In this document: one piece after another, positions 22,798-32,431 of the stretch
How positions within the stretch are numbered: position 1 is the stretch's first letter
How the letters are laid out: each line of letters begins with the position of its first letter
Source of the DNA: Dendrocalamus latiflorus
Taxonomy: Eukaryota > Streptophyta > Magnoliopsida > Poales > Poaceae
Length of the DNA stretch: 64,000 nucleotides
Direction: 5' to 3'
Assembly: GCA_017311315.1 (NCBI GenBank)
Contig: CM029617.1
Location: 12,551,075 to 12,615,074, forward strand
Notes under the pieces: model-generated
What the model was told of the DNA's origin: nothing
Database searches by the model: none
The model's input: the letters and a program-made list of their open reading frames with translations, nothing else
Made by a program: the position numbers and the translations under genes

Positions 22798-24089
22798 CTA
22801 GCATAAGTGCAAAAAGTTGCCATATTGCGTTGTCTAACATAGTAATTATGTGTGATTGATCTCTGCTAAACCATAGCCAGTACGTGGCAAAGGCGACAAC
22901 TGATAAACCACACAACCTACAAGAAAGCCCACAGCTTTCCAAATCACGCCGAAGCTCATTTGAGTTGAATAAGCCTGGCTTATTATTTATTTTTACTATA
23001 ACTAATTTATTTTACACTGTAGTTAAAAGTGGCTTATTTAACATAATTAAATTTAAAAAAATTTAAAAATAAAAAACATATTAGCCCATCTCGTATAATA
23101 CAAATAAATACGGCAAAAAAGCTAAAAAAAGCTGAAAAGACAGAAAAAGATAAAATTTATAAATATGAAAAAATAAGTCAAAAGTCAGAAACTCAAGACG
23201 AAATATGCGGAGCCTCAGTTGATGCATGGACATGATCAGACTACTTGCTTCGAGCTTCGTGTTTCAACTTGTCACAATTTGAAAGGTATTCAATAATCTC
23301 ATCTCCTGTAAGCTAGAGTACTTACCAGACCCTGCAATGTTTTTCCCCTCAATTGAAAACCTAACATTATACGTTACAACTTGCTTCCAAGCAATTCTAT
23401 TCTACTCCCTACAAAAACCAATCCCATTTGCAGTGTAACTATATGCAAATGCATCTACTTAGTACTACATGCTTTTTTCGAGAGCATTACTTAATACTAC
23501 ATGCTCATGACCAGGAATTGAAGACGACACAAACATTGCTTAGACAGCTGATCTCCTGAAACAAACTTTCATAATTAAACAGCAAGAGGTTAATCGATGC
23601 TCATGAAGGGGAGGAAAGAATGAATCAACCTCTTCTTACAGTACATGAAATGTGCTAGAATAAATCCACAGCATCGATTAGTCCATGCATTTTAATTGGA
23701 CAGGACACAGCCCAGATAGCTGGGATATCTGTCTGTGCTAGCTCTCCACTTGTTTCCCAAACAAAGGTAAAGGTGGTATTCACGGTACCAATTCCCTATC
23801 CAACTATTGGATTAACTAAAAAGGGTTTAGTATATCTTAATTATAAGACTGGGATCCGTGACAATCAGTCATTGACTGAGCCAGGATTATCTAGGATGCC
23901 TAGTTACTGATATCTAGCTCTGTGATATATTTTTTTAAAAAGGATTTTAATGTTATAGACCTTTTCTTTCACAAATTACAGTATATTCTGAGTCGTTTGG
24001 AAAGAAAGTTGTAGGGTATCAAAGTCACCAGAGGACTATAGCCGACCAAGATCCGTAGTTGCAGGCTGATAAAAAATGTACTCTCACAA
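22798..24089. other. intergenic region upstream of the MATE gene
   Basis: AT-rich DNA with no gene or bounded element that I can recognise. It may hold distal regulatory sequence of the MATE gene. Confidence 0.45.
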
Positions 24090-24091
24090 TA

Positions 24092-24345
24092 CTCTCTGTT
24101 TTTTACTTGATTTTTTACGATCCGTATCATTGAACTTTTTAAAGTTGAACTATCAATAGATTTAAAAGTATCTAGATTGACTGTACGAAAATTATATCAT
24201 TATGTTTGTCGTTAAAACTACTTTCATAATATTACAATTTTATTAGTATATCTTAGTATAGAGTTATAAAAAATGATGGTCAAAGTCGCAAATTGAATAC
24301 CATGAAAGGTTTAAAAAAATATCAAGTAAAAAAACAAGAGAGAAG
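24092..24345. mobile_element. Stowaway-like MITE in the MATE promoter
   Basis: The inverted ends CTCTCTGTTTTTTACTTGAT and the inverse of CTTCTCTCTTGTTTTTTTAC (ending 24345) have TA on both sides (24090-24091, 24346-24347). A length of 254 bp, AT-rich interior and TA target are typical of Stowaway (Tc1/mariner-derived) MITEs. It ends about 119 bp before the gene's TATA box. Confidence 0.78.
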
Positions 24346-24463
24346 TATTAGTTACGTAGCTGGAATAAGGCAGAAGCCATTTCCTACAACGTGTAGTATA
24401 ACAGAAAACAGAAGTTAACCCACATTCCCATCAGTAGTTTTAAAAGGTTAACTCTAACCATCC

Positions 24464-24471
24464 TTATAAAA
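24464..24471 (+). promoter_or_regulatory. TATA box of the MATE gene
   Basis: TTATAAAA lies 130 bp upstream of the ATG, followed by a pyrimidine-rich leader (cactcactctccatcctccactg), which is the usual grass core-promoter layout. Transcription would be expected to start around 24495-24505, giving a 5' UTR of about 100 nt. Confidence 0.8.
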
Positions 24472-24600
24472 CCCCATGCACTCACTCTCCATCCTCCACT
24501 GCAGGTTGTCCCAAGACAAGTACACACCTCAAGCTTTAAGCTCTGCTACTAATCTCCTACTCTTCTTCTCAATCTCGAAGTTGCAGCGCACAGCCGATCG

Positions 24601-26295
24601 ATGTGCAACACCACCCCCGTGCCGTCGGCGCCAGCGGTGTCGCTAGCCGGCGGCAAGGGCGGCCACCACGTGTACGTGACTCTGGCCCAGTGCGCGGACG
24701 TCCAAGAAGGCGACGCGGCCGGCGCCCATTGCCGACGGGAGCAAAAGTGTAACGGGGGTGGCGTGCTCCTGCCGGCAGCGGGGGAGAACGTCCGTGAGGC
24801 GGCGGCGCTGTGCCGGCTGGCGTGCCCGATCGCGCTGACGGCGTTGCTGCTCTACTCCCGCTCGGCTTTGTCGATGCTCTTCCTCGGCTCCCTCGGCAAC
24901 CTCCCGCTCGCGGCGGGGTCGCTTGCCGTCGCCTTCGCCAACATCACCGGCTACTCTGTGCTCTCCGGGCTCTCCCTCGGCATGGACCCGCTGTGCTCGC
25001 AGGCGTTCGGCGCCAATCAGCCGCGGCTCCTGGGCCTCACCCTGTACCGCTCTGTTCTCTTCTTGCTCTGTTGCTCACTGCCGCTCTCCGCGCTCTGGCT
25101 CAACATGTCCAAGATCCTCATCTTCCTCGGCCAGGACCCCGAGATCACGGCGCTCTCCCAGGAGTACCTCCTCTTCTCCCTCCCCGACCTCTTCTGCTTC
25201 TCCCTCATCCACCCGCTCCGCGTGTACCTCCGCTCGCAGGGGATCACGCAGCCGCTCGCTGCCGCCGCAGGCGCCGCCGTGCTGTTCCACGTGCCAGCCA
25301 ACTACGTGCTGGTGGGGCGCCTCCGGCTCGGCGCCCCGGGGGTTGCTGCCGCGGCGTCGGCGTCCAACTTCGTGCTCCTCGGCGTGCTGCTCGCGTACGT
25401 CGGCCGGCGCGACGCGGCGCTGCGCGCGGCGGGGGGCCCCACGGTGGAGTGGTTCACCGGGTGGGGCCCGCTCGCGCGCCTGGCCGCGCCCAGCTGCGTG
25501 TCGGTGTGCCTGGAGTGGTGGTGGTACGAGGTGATGATCCTTTTGTGCGGGCTCCTGCCAGAGCCGAAGCCGGCGGTGGCGTCCATGGGCGTGCTCATGC
25601 AGACGACGGCGTTGGTGTACGTCTTCCCGTCGTCGCTGGGGTTCGGAGTGTCGACGAGGGTGGGCAACGAGCTGGGCGCGAACCGCCCGGGCCGCGCGCG
25701 CGCCGCGGCGCACGTGGCCGTGGCCGGCGCCGCCGTGATGGGGCTCGCTGCCATGTCGTTCTCGGCTGGGATGCGCCACGCGTGGGGCCGCCTATTCACC
25801 GCCGACGCCGACATCCTCCGCCTGACCGCGGCCGCGCTGCCTGTCGTGGGGCTCTGCGAGCTCGGCAACTGCCCACAGACCGTCGGCTGCGGTGTGCTCC
25901 GTGGCAGCGCGCGGCCGGCGCGCGCCGCGCACGTCAACCTCGGCGCCTTCTATCTGGTGGGCATGCCAGTCGCCGTGGTGCTCGCCTTCGGGCTCGAAGT
26001 GGGCTTCGTCGGGCTCTGGGTGGGCCTCCTCGCCGCCCAGGTGTGCTGCGCCGGGCTCATGCTCTGCGTCGTGGGCTCCACCGACTGGGAGGCGCAGGCG
26101 CGGCGGGCCCAGGTGCTGACATCGTCATCGGCCGACGTGGAGAAGGGCGGGGCACACGCGTCGGCGGCGGCCGCGGCAGGGGGAGCCAGGCCGGAGGAAG
26201 GGGAGCTCGAGGTGGACGCGGGGGAGAGGAGGCGCTACGAGCCGTTGATCTCGAACGAGGAGGCCGAGCCCGCTGGGACAGGGCAGGTGCTTTGA
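24601..26295 (+). CDS. MATE-family efflux transporter (DETOXIFICATION type), intact single exon
   Basis: The gene encodes a 564-residue multidrug and toxic compound extrusion protein, a 12-helix membrane antiporter that in plants exports organic compounds in exchange for protons. The N-terminal tail (1-62) is soluble. Membrane segments run from about residue 70 (CRLACPIALTALLLYSRSAL) to 492. Family signatures are SLGMDPLCSQAFGANQ (125-140), CLEWWWYE (303-310) and STRVGNELGANRPG (351-364). The C-terminal tail (495-564) is hydrophilic and ends RRYEPLISN. Absence of introns, the CLEWWWYE motif and the YEPLI tail resemble the Arabidopsis DTX48/ADP1 (ABS3) group, implicated in organ initiation and senescence and located on endomembranes; subgroup and substrate are inference. 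The ATG at 24601 is the first after the TATA box in a long GC-rich frame. It is the only intact host gene in the window. Confidence 0.95.
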   Translation: MCNTTPVPSAPAVSLAGGKGGHHVYVTLAQCADVQEGDAAGAHCRREQKCNGGGVLLPAAGENVREAAALCRLACPIALTALLLYSRSALSMLFLGSLGNLPLAAGSLAVAFANITGYSVLSGLSLGMDPLCSQAFGANQPRLLGLTLYRSVLFLLCCSLPLSALWLNMSKILIFLGQDPEITALSQEYLLFSLPDLFCFSLIHPLRVYLRSQGITQPLAAAAGAAVLFHVPANYVLVGRLRLGAPGVAAAASASNFVLLGVLLAYVGRRDAALRAAGGPTVEWFTGWGPLARLAAPSCVSVCLEWWWYEVMILLCGLLPEPKPAVASMGVLMQTTALVYVFPSSLGFGVSTRVGNELGANRPGRARAAAHVAVAGAAVMGLAAMSFSAGMRHAWGRLFTADADILRLTAAALPVVGLCELGNCPQTVGCGVLRGSARPARAAHVNLGAFYLVGMPVAVVLAFGLEVGFVGLWVGLLAAQVCCAGLMLCVVGSTDWEAQARRAQVLTSSSADVEKGGAHASAAAAAGGARPEEGELEVDAGERRRYEPLISNEEAEPAGTGQVL

Positions 26296-26595
26296 GATTG
26301 GTGAAAAGCACGAAGCCATTCTAATTTTTTTTTACTTCTTACCTCTGATTAATTGGACCACCGCTACGCTACTTAAGTACTACTAATGCATATGTTTTGT
26401 TATTTTTGTTACGTTTCTCCCCATTCTTTTTCTCCTGGTTTGTGTATTATTGATGCATGGTACGTAGTGTTTAAGGAGTCTTGAATATGTTATTAGCTAA
26501 ATGTAGTATATTTTTAAAATTTGGCTGTGCTCTATGAAGGAATTTCTGGAGAGTTTTCCAACCATGTTTCCTTCATTTTGGCACGGAAGGGGTGA

Positions 26596-26601
26596 AATAA
26601 A
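26596..26601 (+). terminator. candidate polyadenylation signal of the MATE gene
   Basis: AATAAA lies 300 bp after the stop codon in AT-rich DNA, a plausible 3' UTR length for a plant gene. Plant poly(A) signals are loose, so this is only the best-looking candidate. Confidence 0.4.
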
Positions 26602-27184
26602 ATTTACATTTTCTTTGCCATTAAGAAATTTTTTTACTAATATTTAGTGCTACTTCTATGCAAGGTATATATGTGCGCTTTCAAACTTTATTAGCTTCCC
26701 GCTGCTAATATATGAAACTGTTTACATCGGCCATATCAAAATGGTACCAGCAGAGATCAATTGGCCTAAAAATGCTTTTGTAACATTATAATTTTACAAT
26801 ACTTTGTCGGTAACATATAAAGTTACAGAAATTACCCGATCAGAAGTAAATCTTAAATATAGATGGGTTATTTGGAACGCTCATATTTTATGGGATATCC
26901 ACGTGGGATAGCACGTCGAAAAACCAAGACAGTAGAGCAAAAGGGTTCTATTAAATTTCTCGGCTCCTTAGCCACTAGGCTAGATGGGTAGGGAGGGAGC
27001 GGTGCCTCCCAGTGGGGAAGCAAGCCGGGCCTGAGGGAAATGGAATTAGATGCGCCATTTCATGATGGCATATATAGTACGTGTTAAAAGCCAGATTTTT
27101 AATCGGTTTTACCTTTGGCTTGCAATCGCATGAACTCTGTACTGTACTGCTACTAGCTCCACTCCCCACCAGCATGATAGTAGC
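26602..27184. other. gene-free stretch downstream of the MATE gene
   Basis: AT-rich DNA; I see no bounded element or coding frame. Confidence 0.45.
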
Positions 27185-28001
27185 GGTGCGTTTGATTGGT
27201 AGAATCCTCTAAAGATTATCAAAAATAGTTCAGTAATCTTATAATATTACCTTGTTTAGTAAAACAACAAGAAAGGAATCGATGATTATCTTGGGAACTA
27301 AATTACCATAATTTTCAAGAATCACATTCCTATAGAAAAAAGTGCCTATCTTGGATTACCAAGCGAAAGGAATATTTCCTATTGCACTTTTATTATTTAC
27401 TTTAATTTCTCATAGTCAAACTTTGAACTTTCTAAATTCAAATTAAAAATATTTTTTAAAACAAGAATTTGAAAATCTAAATATCGAATTTGAATCATGA
27501 ATTTCATAACCTTAAATTCAAGCATTTAAAATGTTTATATTTAACACTTAAAATCTGAAATTTTGAATTTTGGATTTCCAAAAATTCAAGTTCAAAAATT
27601 TTAAATTATATAAATTCGAATATTTTAAAGGGCCAACACAAATTTTAAAATTAAAAATTTTAAAAATCCAAATTTGAACTGTTGAATCATAAGAATTGAA
27701 TTTTTGAATGTTGCAATTTTAAATTGATAGTATTTAATAGTAAAAATATAAATTTTTATTTTCAATATAAAATTTATAAATGTTATCTTCAAGGTTTTAA
27801 ATTTTAAATCATGTCATTTAAATTATTGGACTGTTGGTTCGAGTTATGAAATATTTAAACTATTATAAAGATTATTTTGTAGCTTCTTTCAAACTATCCA
27901 AACATTAGAATCTTAGATTACTGGTAATGTGTTATCTGTAATCAGATTGAGGGGAATATTAGATTATGGGAGAATATGAAATTACATATACTAAACGCAC
28001 C
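27185..28001. mobile_element. MITE-like element, ends GGTGCGTTT
   Basis: The segment starts GGTGCGTTTGATTGG and ends with the inverse of GGTGCGTTTAG. The interior is very AT-rich with many aaattcaaa/tttgaattt half-palindromes. GGTGCGTTTG ends are common among grass PIF/Harbinger-type elements, but I found no clear TSD, so the boundaries are provisional. Confidence 0.45.
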
Positions 28002-28721
28002 CCGAAGAGGAAGGATACATGGGAAAGAACAAAACAGATACTGTTCACAGGGACCAGCTTCTCTGGCTTCGCCAGGAGCCCACCACAACACATGCATGCT
28101 CTTTAATTCTTGATTACGTGTGTTCATAGTTTTCTCTGTCCTACACTCCTACGGGATCATACTCCCTCTGGTTACAAAACGTTTTGGTAGTTGATACGGT
28201 CCTAAACTACAACTCTGGCAACTAATTTCTCTTGTAATGCATATATAAAACCTAATAAAATTATTGTCAACGATCTAGACAACTAGTTTATGGAATAACG
28301 AGGCAAGCACTAGAACTCACAAACAATCAATAAAAGAGGATATCTTTATTGATAGGGATGAGTACAGGAGTGCTCATTGGTCTTGAAGCACAATGAACGT
28401 GGTATGCTTACAATTTTCTCTTGTTCTAACCTACTGTCTGACTAGTCCTTACATACTGCTGAAGGGGCGGCAGTTGCTGCTGCTAGAGAAGGTGTCTTTT
28501 TATTCCAAAAGGCGACATACGTGTAGCAGTTGCTGTCAGCAACTCATCCTTCAAGCATTGTTTGGAGGAGCAAGTTTTAGGTGCTTAAGACCCAAATGTA
28601 TACGGTTGTTATCTGCCAGCAACATATTTATGGTAGTTATGCACGTATGGGTCTATGGTAGACATGTAAGCTGGTTAGAAACTGGGTCCATGATGGTCTT
28701 ATGGACAACTCAACTAATATG
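28002..28721. other. gene-free stretch
   Basis: A short Stowaway-like phrase (tactccctctggttacaaaacg, 28160-28181) has no partner end. The rest has no recognisable gene or repeat boundary. Confidence 0.45.
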
Positions 28722-28739
28722 CACTACCAGAAAGCTGCT

Positions 28740-29065
28740 ATATGCCGAGTGTCTGGAGTTTTACCGAGTGCAATCTATCGGGCACTCGGTAAACAACCCC
28801 TTTGCCGAGTGCCTCCATGGGAACACTCGGCGACAATAAAACACTCGGCAAAAAATATCTTTGCCGAGTGTTGCAGAGTAGACACTCGGCACACTACACT
28901 CTTTGCCGAGTGCTGCCAAAAGAACACTCGGCAAACATAAAACACTCGGCACCAACCGCCGTCCGTTAGAGGGCAGCCGCCGCCGTTAGAACTTTGCCGA
29001 GTGTCTGGAGCTGACACTCGGCAAAGGCTATTTGCCGAGTGTGTTTTTGGCGGCACTCGGCAAAT
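28740..29065. repeat. left terminal array, GCCGAGTG CACTA
   Basis: About fourteen alternating TGCCGAGTGT and ACACTCGGCA motifs, in inverted pairs separated by 10-20 bases. Confidence 0.92.
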
Positions 29066-29885
29066 CAATAAAAACCTTTTCCTTTCCTACCCTTCAAACT
29101 TTTTTACTCTCCACATACAACATATGGTACTCCATGTTAAAATTTGGTATATTTTTGTATTTGTTTGCTATATTTAATTAATTAATTGCATTTCAAGCAA
29201 TTTTTTGAATCAAGTCAAATTTGAACTGCAAGTGATTAAAATAATAGGAAAAATTGAGTAGAAAAGTGATATTCATGTTATTCAGCCTGGTTTGAGGCCT
29301 TACCTGTGAAATGAAAAGGAATTTCGAACATCTTGTTCAGGAAACACGACCACGAACTTGTGGCCGAATGGTTTTTAAATTTTGAAAAAAGCAAACGAAG
29401 TCTGAAAATCATGAGATTTGTCAAGATGTCATGATATCATATGTGGAGACTGTGGTAAAAAATTGATAAGATTTCGCATAAGTTGTCACGTACGATGCTT
29501 ACAAACCGAAACATTTCTGAAGAAAAGCGTAGAGTTGAGAAGGATCCGGTAAGATTTGGAGTCAAAGTGATGGTCGAATTGTGGTTTGACTACAAAACTT
29601 TTTGTATAGGCAATAGACAACAGAGATTGTTTCATGTGAAAGTTTGGTAATTTTTCGGATCCGTTTGATAATTTTAATTTTTAAACTGCAATTATAGAAT
29701 TTTAATTGATATAAATTGAATTTGAGCTATAACTGCATGAAATAATGGTCTAATATTCGTAGAAGCATCGAATATGCATTGGTGAGTGAATTTGACAAGG
29801 CATTTTCAAAGTACATTCGAACAAATTTGTAAAACACGTTATGGAAAAGAAAGAGAGGAAAGGAAGTTTTATTAAAAAAAAATCC

Positions 29886-30039
29886 TTGCCGAGTGCTTTG
29901 TGGGCGACACTCGGCAAAGGAGGAGCTATGCCGAGTGCCAGATCGGCGGCACTCGGCAAAGTTATGCCGAGTGCTTTGTGGGCGACACTCGGCAAAGGAG
30001 GAGCTTTGCCGAGTGCCCGATGGGGGGCACTCGGCAAAC
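29886..30039. promoter_or_regulatory. internal array, GCCGAGTG CACTA, ahead of the gene leader
   Basis: Four inverted TGCCGAGTG...CACTCGGCA pairs lie 820 bp inside the left array and immediately upstream of the GC-rich leader of the element's gene. The position parallels the internal arrays of the CAGACGGTT family. No obvious TATA box follows. Confidence 0.75.
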
Positions 30040-30099
30040 AACACAAACAAAACTTTAATTCCCTACGGCCGCGCTCACACACGCAACAACACACACAGC

Positions 30100-30525
30100 T
30101 TCGACTGCCCCGCCACCGCCCCGCCGCCACGCGCCCCGCCCGCCACCGCTTCGACTGCCCCGGCCCCCGCGGCCGCCCGCCGCCCCGCCCCCGCGTGCCT
30201 GCTGCCGCGCCCGCGCCCGCGCCCGCCCGCCGCCCCGCCCCCGCGCGCCCCGCACGCCCGCTGCCGCGCCCGCGCCCGCCCGCCGCCCCGGCCACCGCTT
30301 CGACTGCCGCGGCCGGCCCGGCCCCCGCGGCCGCCCGCCGCCCGACGCCTCCCCCGACTGCCCCCGCCCCCGCGGCCGCCCGCCGCCCGCCGCCTCCCCC
30401 GCGGCCGCCCGCCGCCCGACGCCTCCCCCGACTGCCCCCGTCCCCGCGGCCGCCCGCCGCCCGACGCCTCCCCCGACTGCCCCCGCCCCCGCGGCCGCTC
30501 GCCGCCCGACGCCTCCCCCGACTGT
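30100..30525. repeat. extremely C-rich tract with minisatellite
   Basis: Nearly pure C and G on the plus strand with strong C excess. From about 30320 a unit near 57 bp recurs (ccgcggccgcccgccgcccg then acgcctcccccgactgcccc). Long open frames in all directions here are compositional. It lies where the 5' leader of the downstream gene would be. Confidence 0.8.
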
Positions 30526-32056
30526 GGTGAGGTTGTCCTTCCCTCCCTTCTCCTGGATTTGATGGTAACCACGCATGTATGAAAAATTCAACACCGTACA
30601 ATTAAGCATGCTAGTTGTATGAAAGATTAGCTGGGTCATGATGTATCCTACAAATAAATATCCATTGCATCGTCTACCAAATCCAGCAAGTGAAGTCGCT
30701 GCTTTTGTTTGGGCTGGAATATATAACTAAATCCACACCGTACAAGATTTGATAGGAGCAGCCAATTATTTTCCCCAGATATTACCCACTGATAAGATCA
30801 GAGAGGAGCAAGAGTTCGCGACCGATTTCAACTAATTAAGAAACTAAGTACATTATACTTATCCATATACTTGTAATTTCTTGATGTGTGCCCACACACC
30901 TACCTAGGTAGTTAGAACTCAAACAGCACATGCCTGGCATGCATGCATGTGTATATGTACGTATTATGTATATACGAAGGACGTCGTAGATCCAACGCAT
31001 GTATGAAAAATTCAACATTTCTGCCGTTGGATATGTATTGTGCTGCTTTTTTAGCAGATTGATTTGTCAGCTTTAAATTAGCCTTATGTTGATGCTGATG
31101 AGGAAGGCACCGGTCTAAAATTTTCATTGTGATGTTTATTTTATGCATCTGAATGTTCCTCATTATCATAGCAAAACCGTGCTGTGCAAAGTTTCAGATT
31201 GATATATGTAGTACTTCAGAATTCAGATATATTCATTAAGTTTCAGGAATAGGCTTGTAAAATCCATTATTCAGATATATTTATATGTTAGTCGCAAGGG
31301 GTCACTAATTGGAGTGCTTATGGTACTTTTTATGTGCGCATTGTTGATGCATTGCTGCTTCACTGCCACTTAAGTGTTTAACACATCTCATGCTATGTGT
31401 TGTTCTTGTTTTCCCTTTTTTCAGTGCTGATTTGATACTTTACCTATGCTGTAGGACACCGTTTGGAAGCATTTTCAGAACTTTGACAGCAGGTATCCAT
31501 ACAATTCTTTTCAAAATCCCGAACTTCAGGGTTTTGTAGAAAGTCATAGATGTTCTCATTTTGTATGGGCTCATGTGACTGCAGAAGAAGGTCAATGTTA
31601 GCATCCAAGTAAATATCTGAACATACATTGAGTATATTTAGTGATTGCTCTGATCTTTAGTAGTTTATCCCCATTGTCATGATATCTCTGTTTTCTTACT
31701 GCATGTCTAATTTCCCTTTTACTAGTTCTATGATAGCTAGTTGGTTGGTGTATTTCTAGTTTCCCTTCTACTGGTTCCTCATGTTCTCATTTGTTAACTG
31801 TGATCTGCACGCTCTTCCATGTTACTTGGCTTAGTCTATGATGTTTTAGTGACATATATATCACTTGGTTATATTTTATGAAAGATGCTATTGCTATACT
31901 GATGTGTTAATGTTCTAAAGAATGAGGGGGAGTTGAATGCCATATCTGATTGGTATATCACTTTGTTATTGCTATATCACTTTGTTGAATGCCATTCTCT
32001 AATTGGTCAGCCCAGTTTATTCTCTGGTTAGGCGTAACCTAGTTAGGCGTCTCCCG

Positions 32057-32342
32057 TTCGAAAGAGATACGGTTGGAAATATGCAGATCTTTGCATATCT
32101 ATAACCGTATCTGTTTCGAATTGTCCACGTTTTTTGGACAGCCCGAGGATGCGTAGATGGGGTTAGTTTCCATGGTCTACTCCGATCCGTGACAGAGTTT
32201 CGGCAGCATCTCCCTGTTGTTCTCCGGATACACAATCTCCCTGCCAGGACGTGTATTTGGAGAACAGCGGGGATGTGCTGCCGAAATTCTGTCTCGGATA
32301 GGAGTAGAGCATGGAAACTAACCTCATCTACGCATCCTCGGG
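32057..32342. other. cluster of three hairpin-forming inverted repeats
   Basis: 32057-32120 is a 64-bp hairpin (TTCGAAA.AGATACGGTT with matching inverse arm around a TGCAGATCTTTGCA core). 32122-32140 is TGTCC...GGACA. 32142-32342 is a 201-bp inverted repeat with arms of about 90-100 bp (outer ends CCCGAGGATGCGTAGATG and its inverse). The cluster ends 90 bp before the ATG of the element's gene, inside its leader or promoter. Confidence 0.88.
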
Positions 32343-32431
32343 TGGGATTAGGACCTATCTTCACCTATTAGATAGGAGAAAGATCGTGTAGATGCATTTG
32401 ATTCTTATATTACTCCCTGATATGTTAGAGG

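Noticed and set aside
24810..26324. Second long frame (504 codons) overlapping the MATE gene, and several antisense ones
   Set aside because: GC-rich third positions remove stops in the other frames. Only the 24601 frame has membrane segments and MATE motifs.
29750..30639. Several 165-283 codon frames on both strands near 30 kb
   Set aside because: All are Gly/Arg/Ala or Pro/Ala/Arg translations of a C-rich minisatellite.
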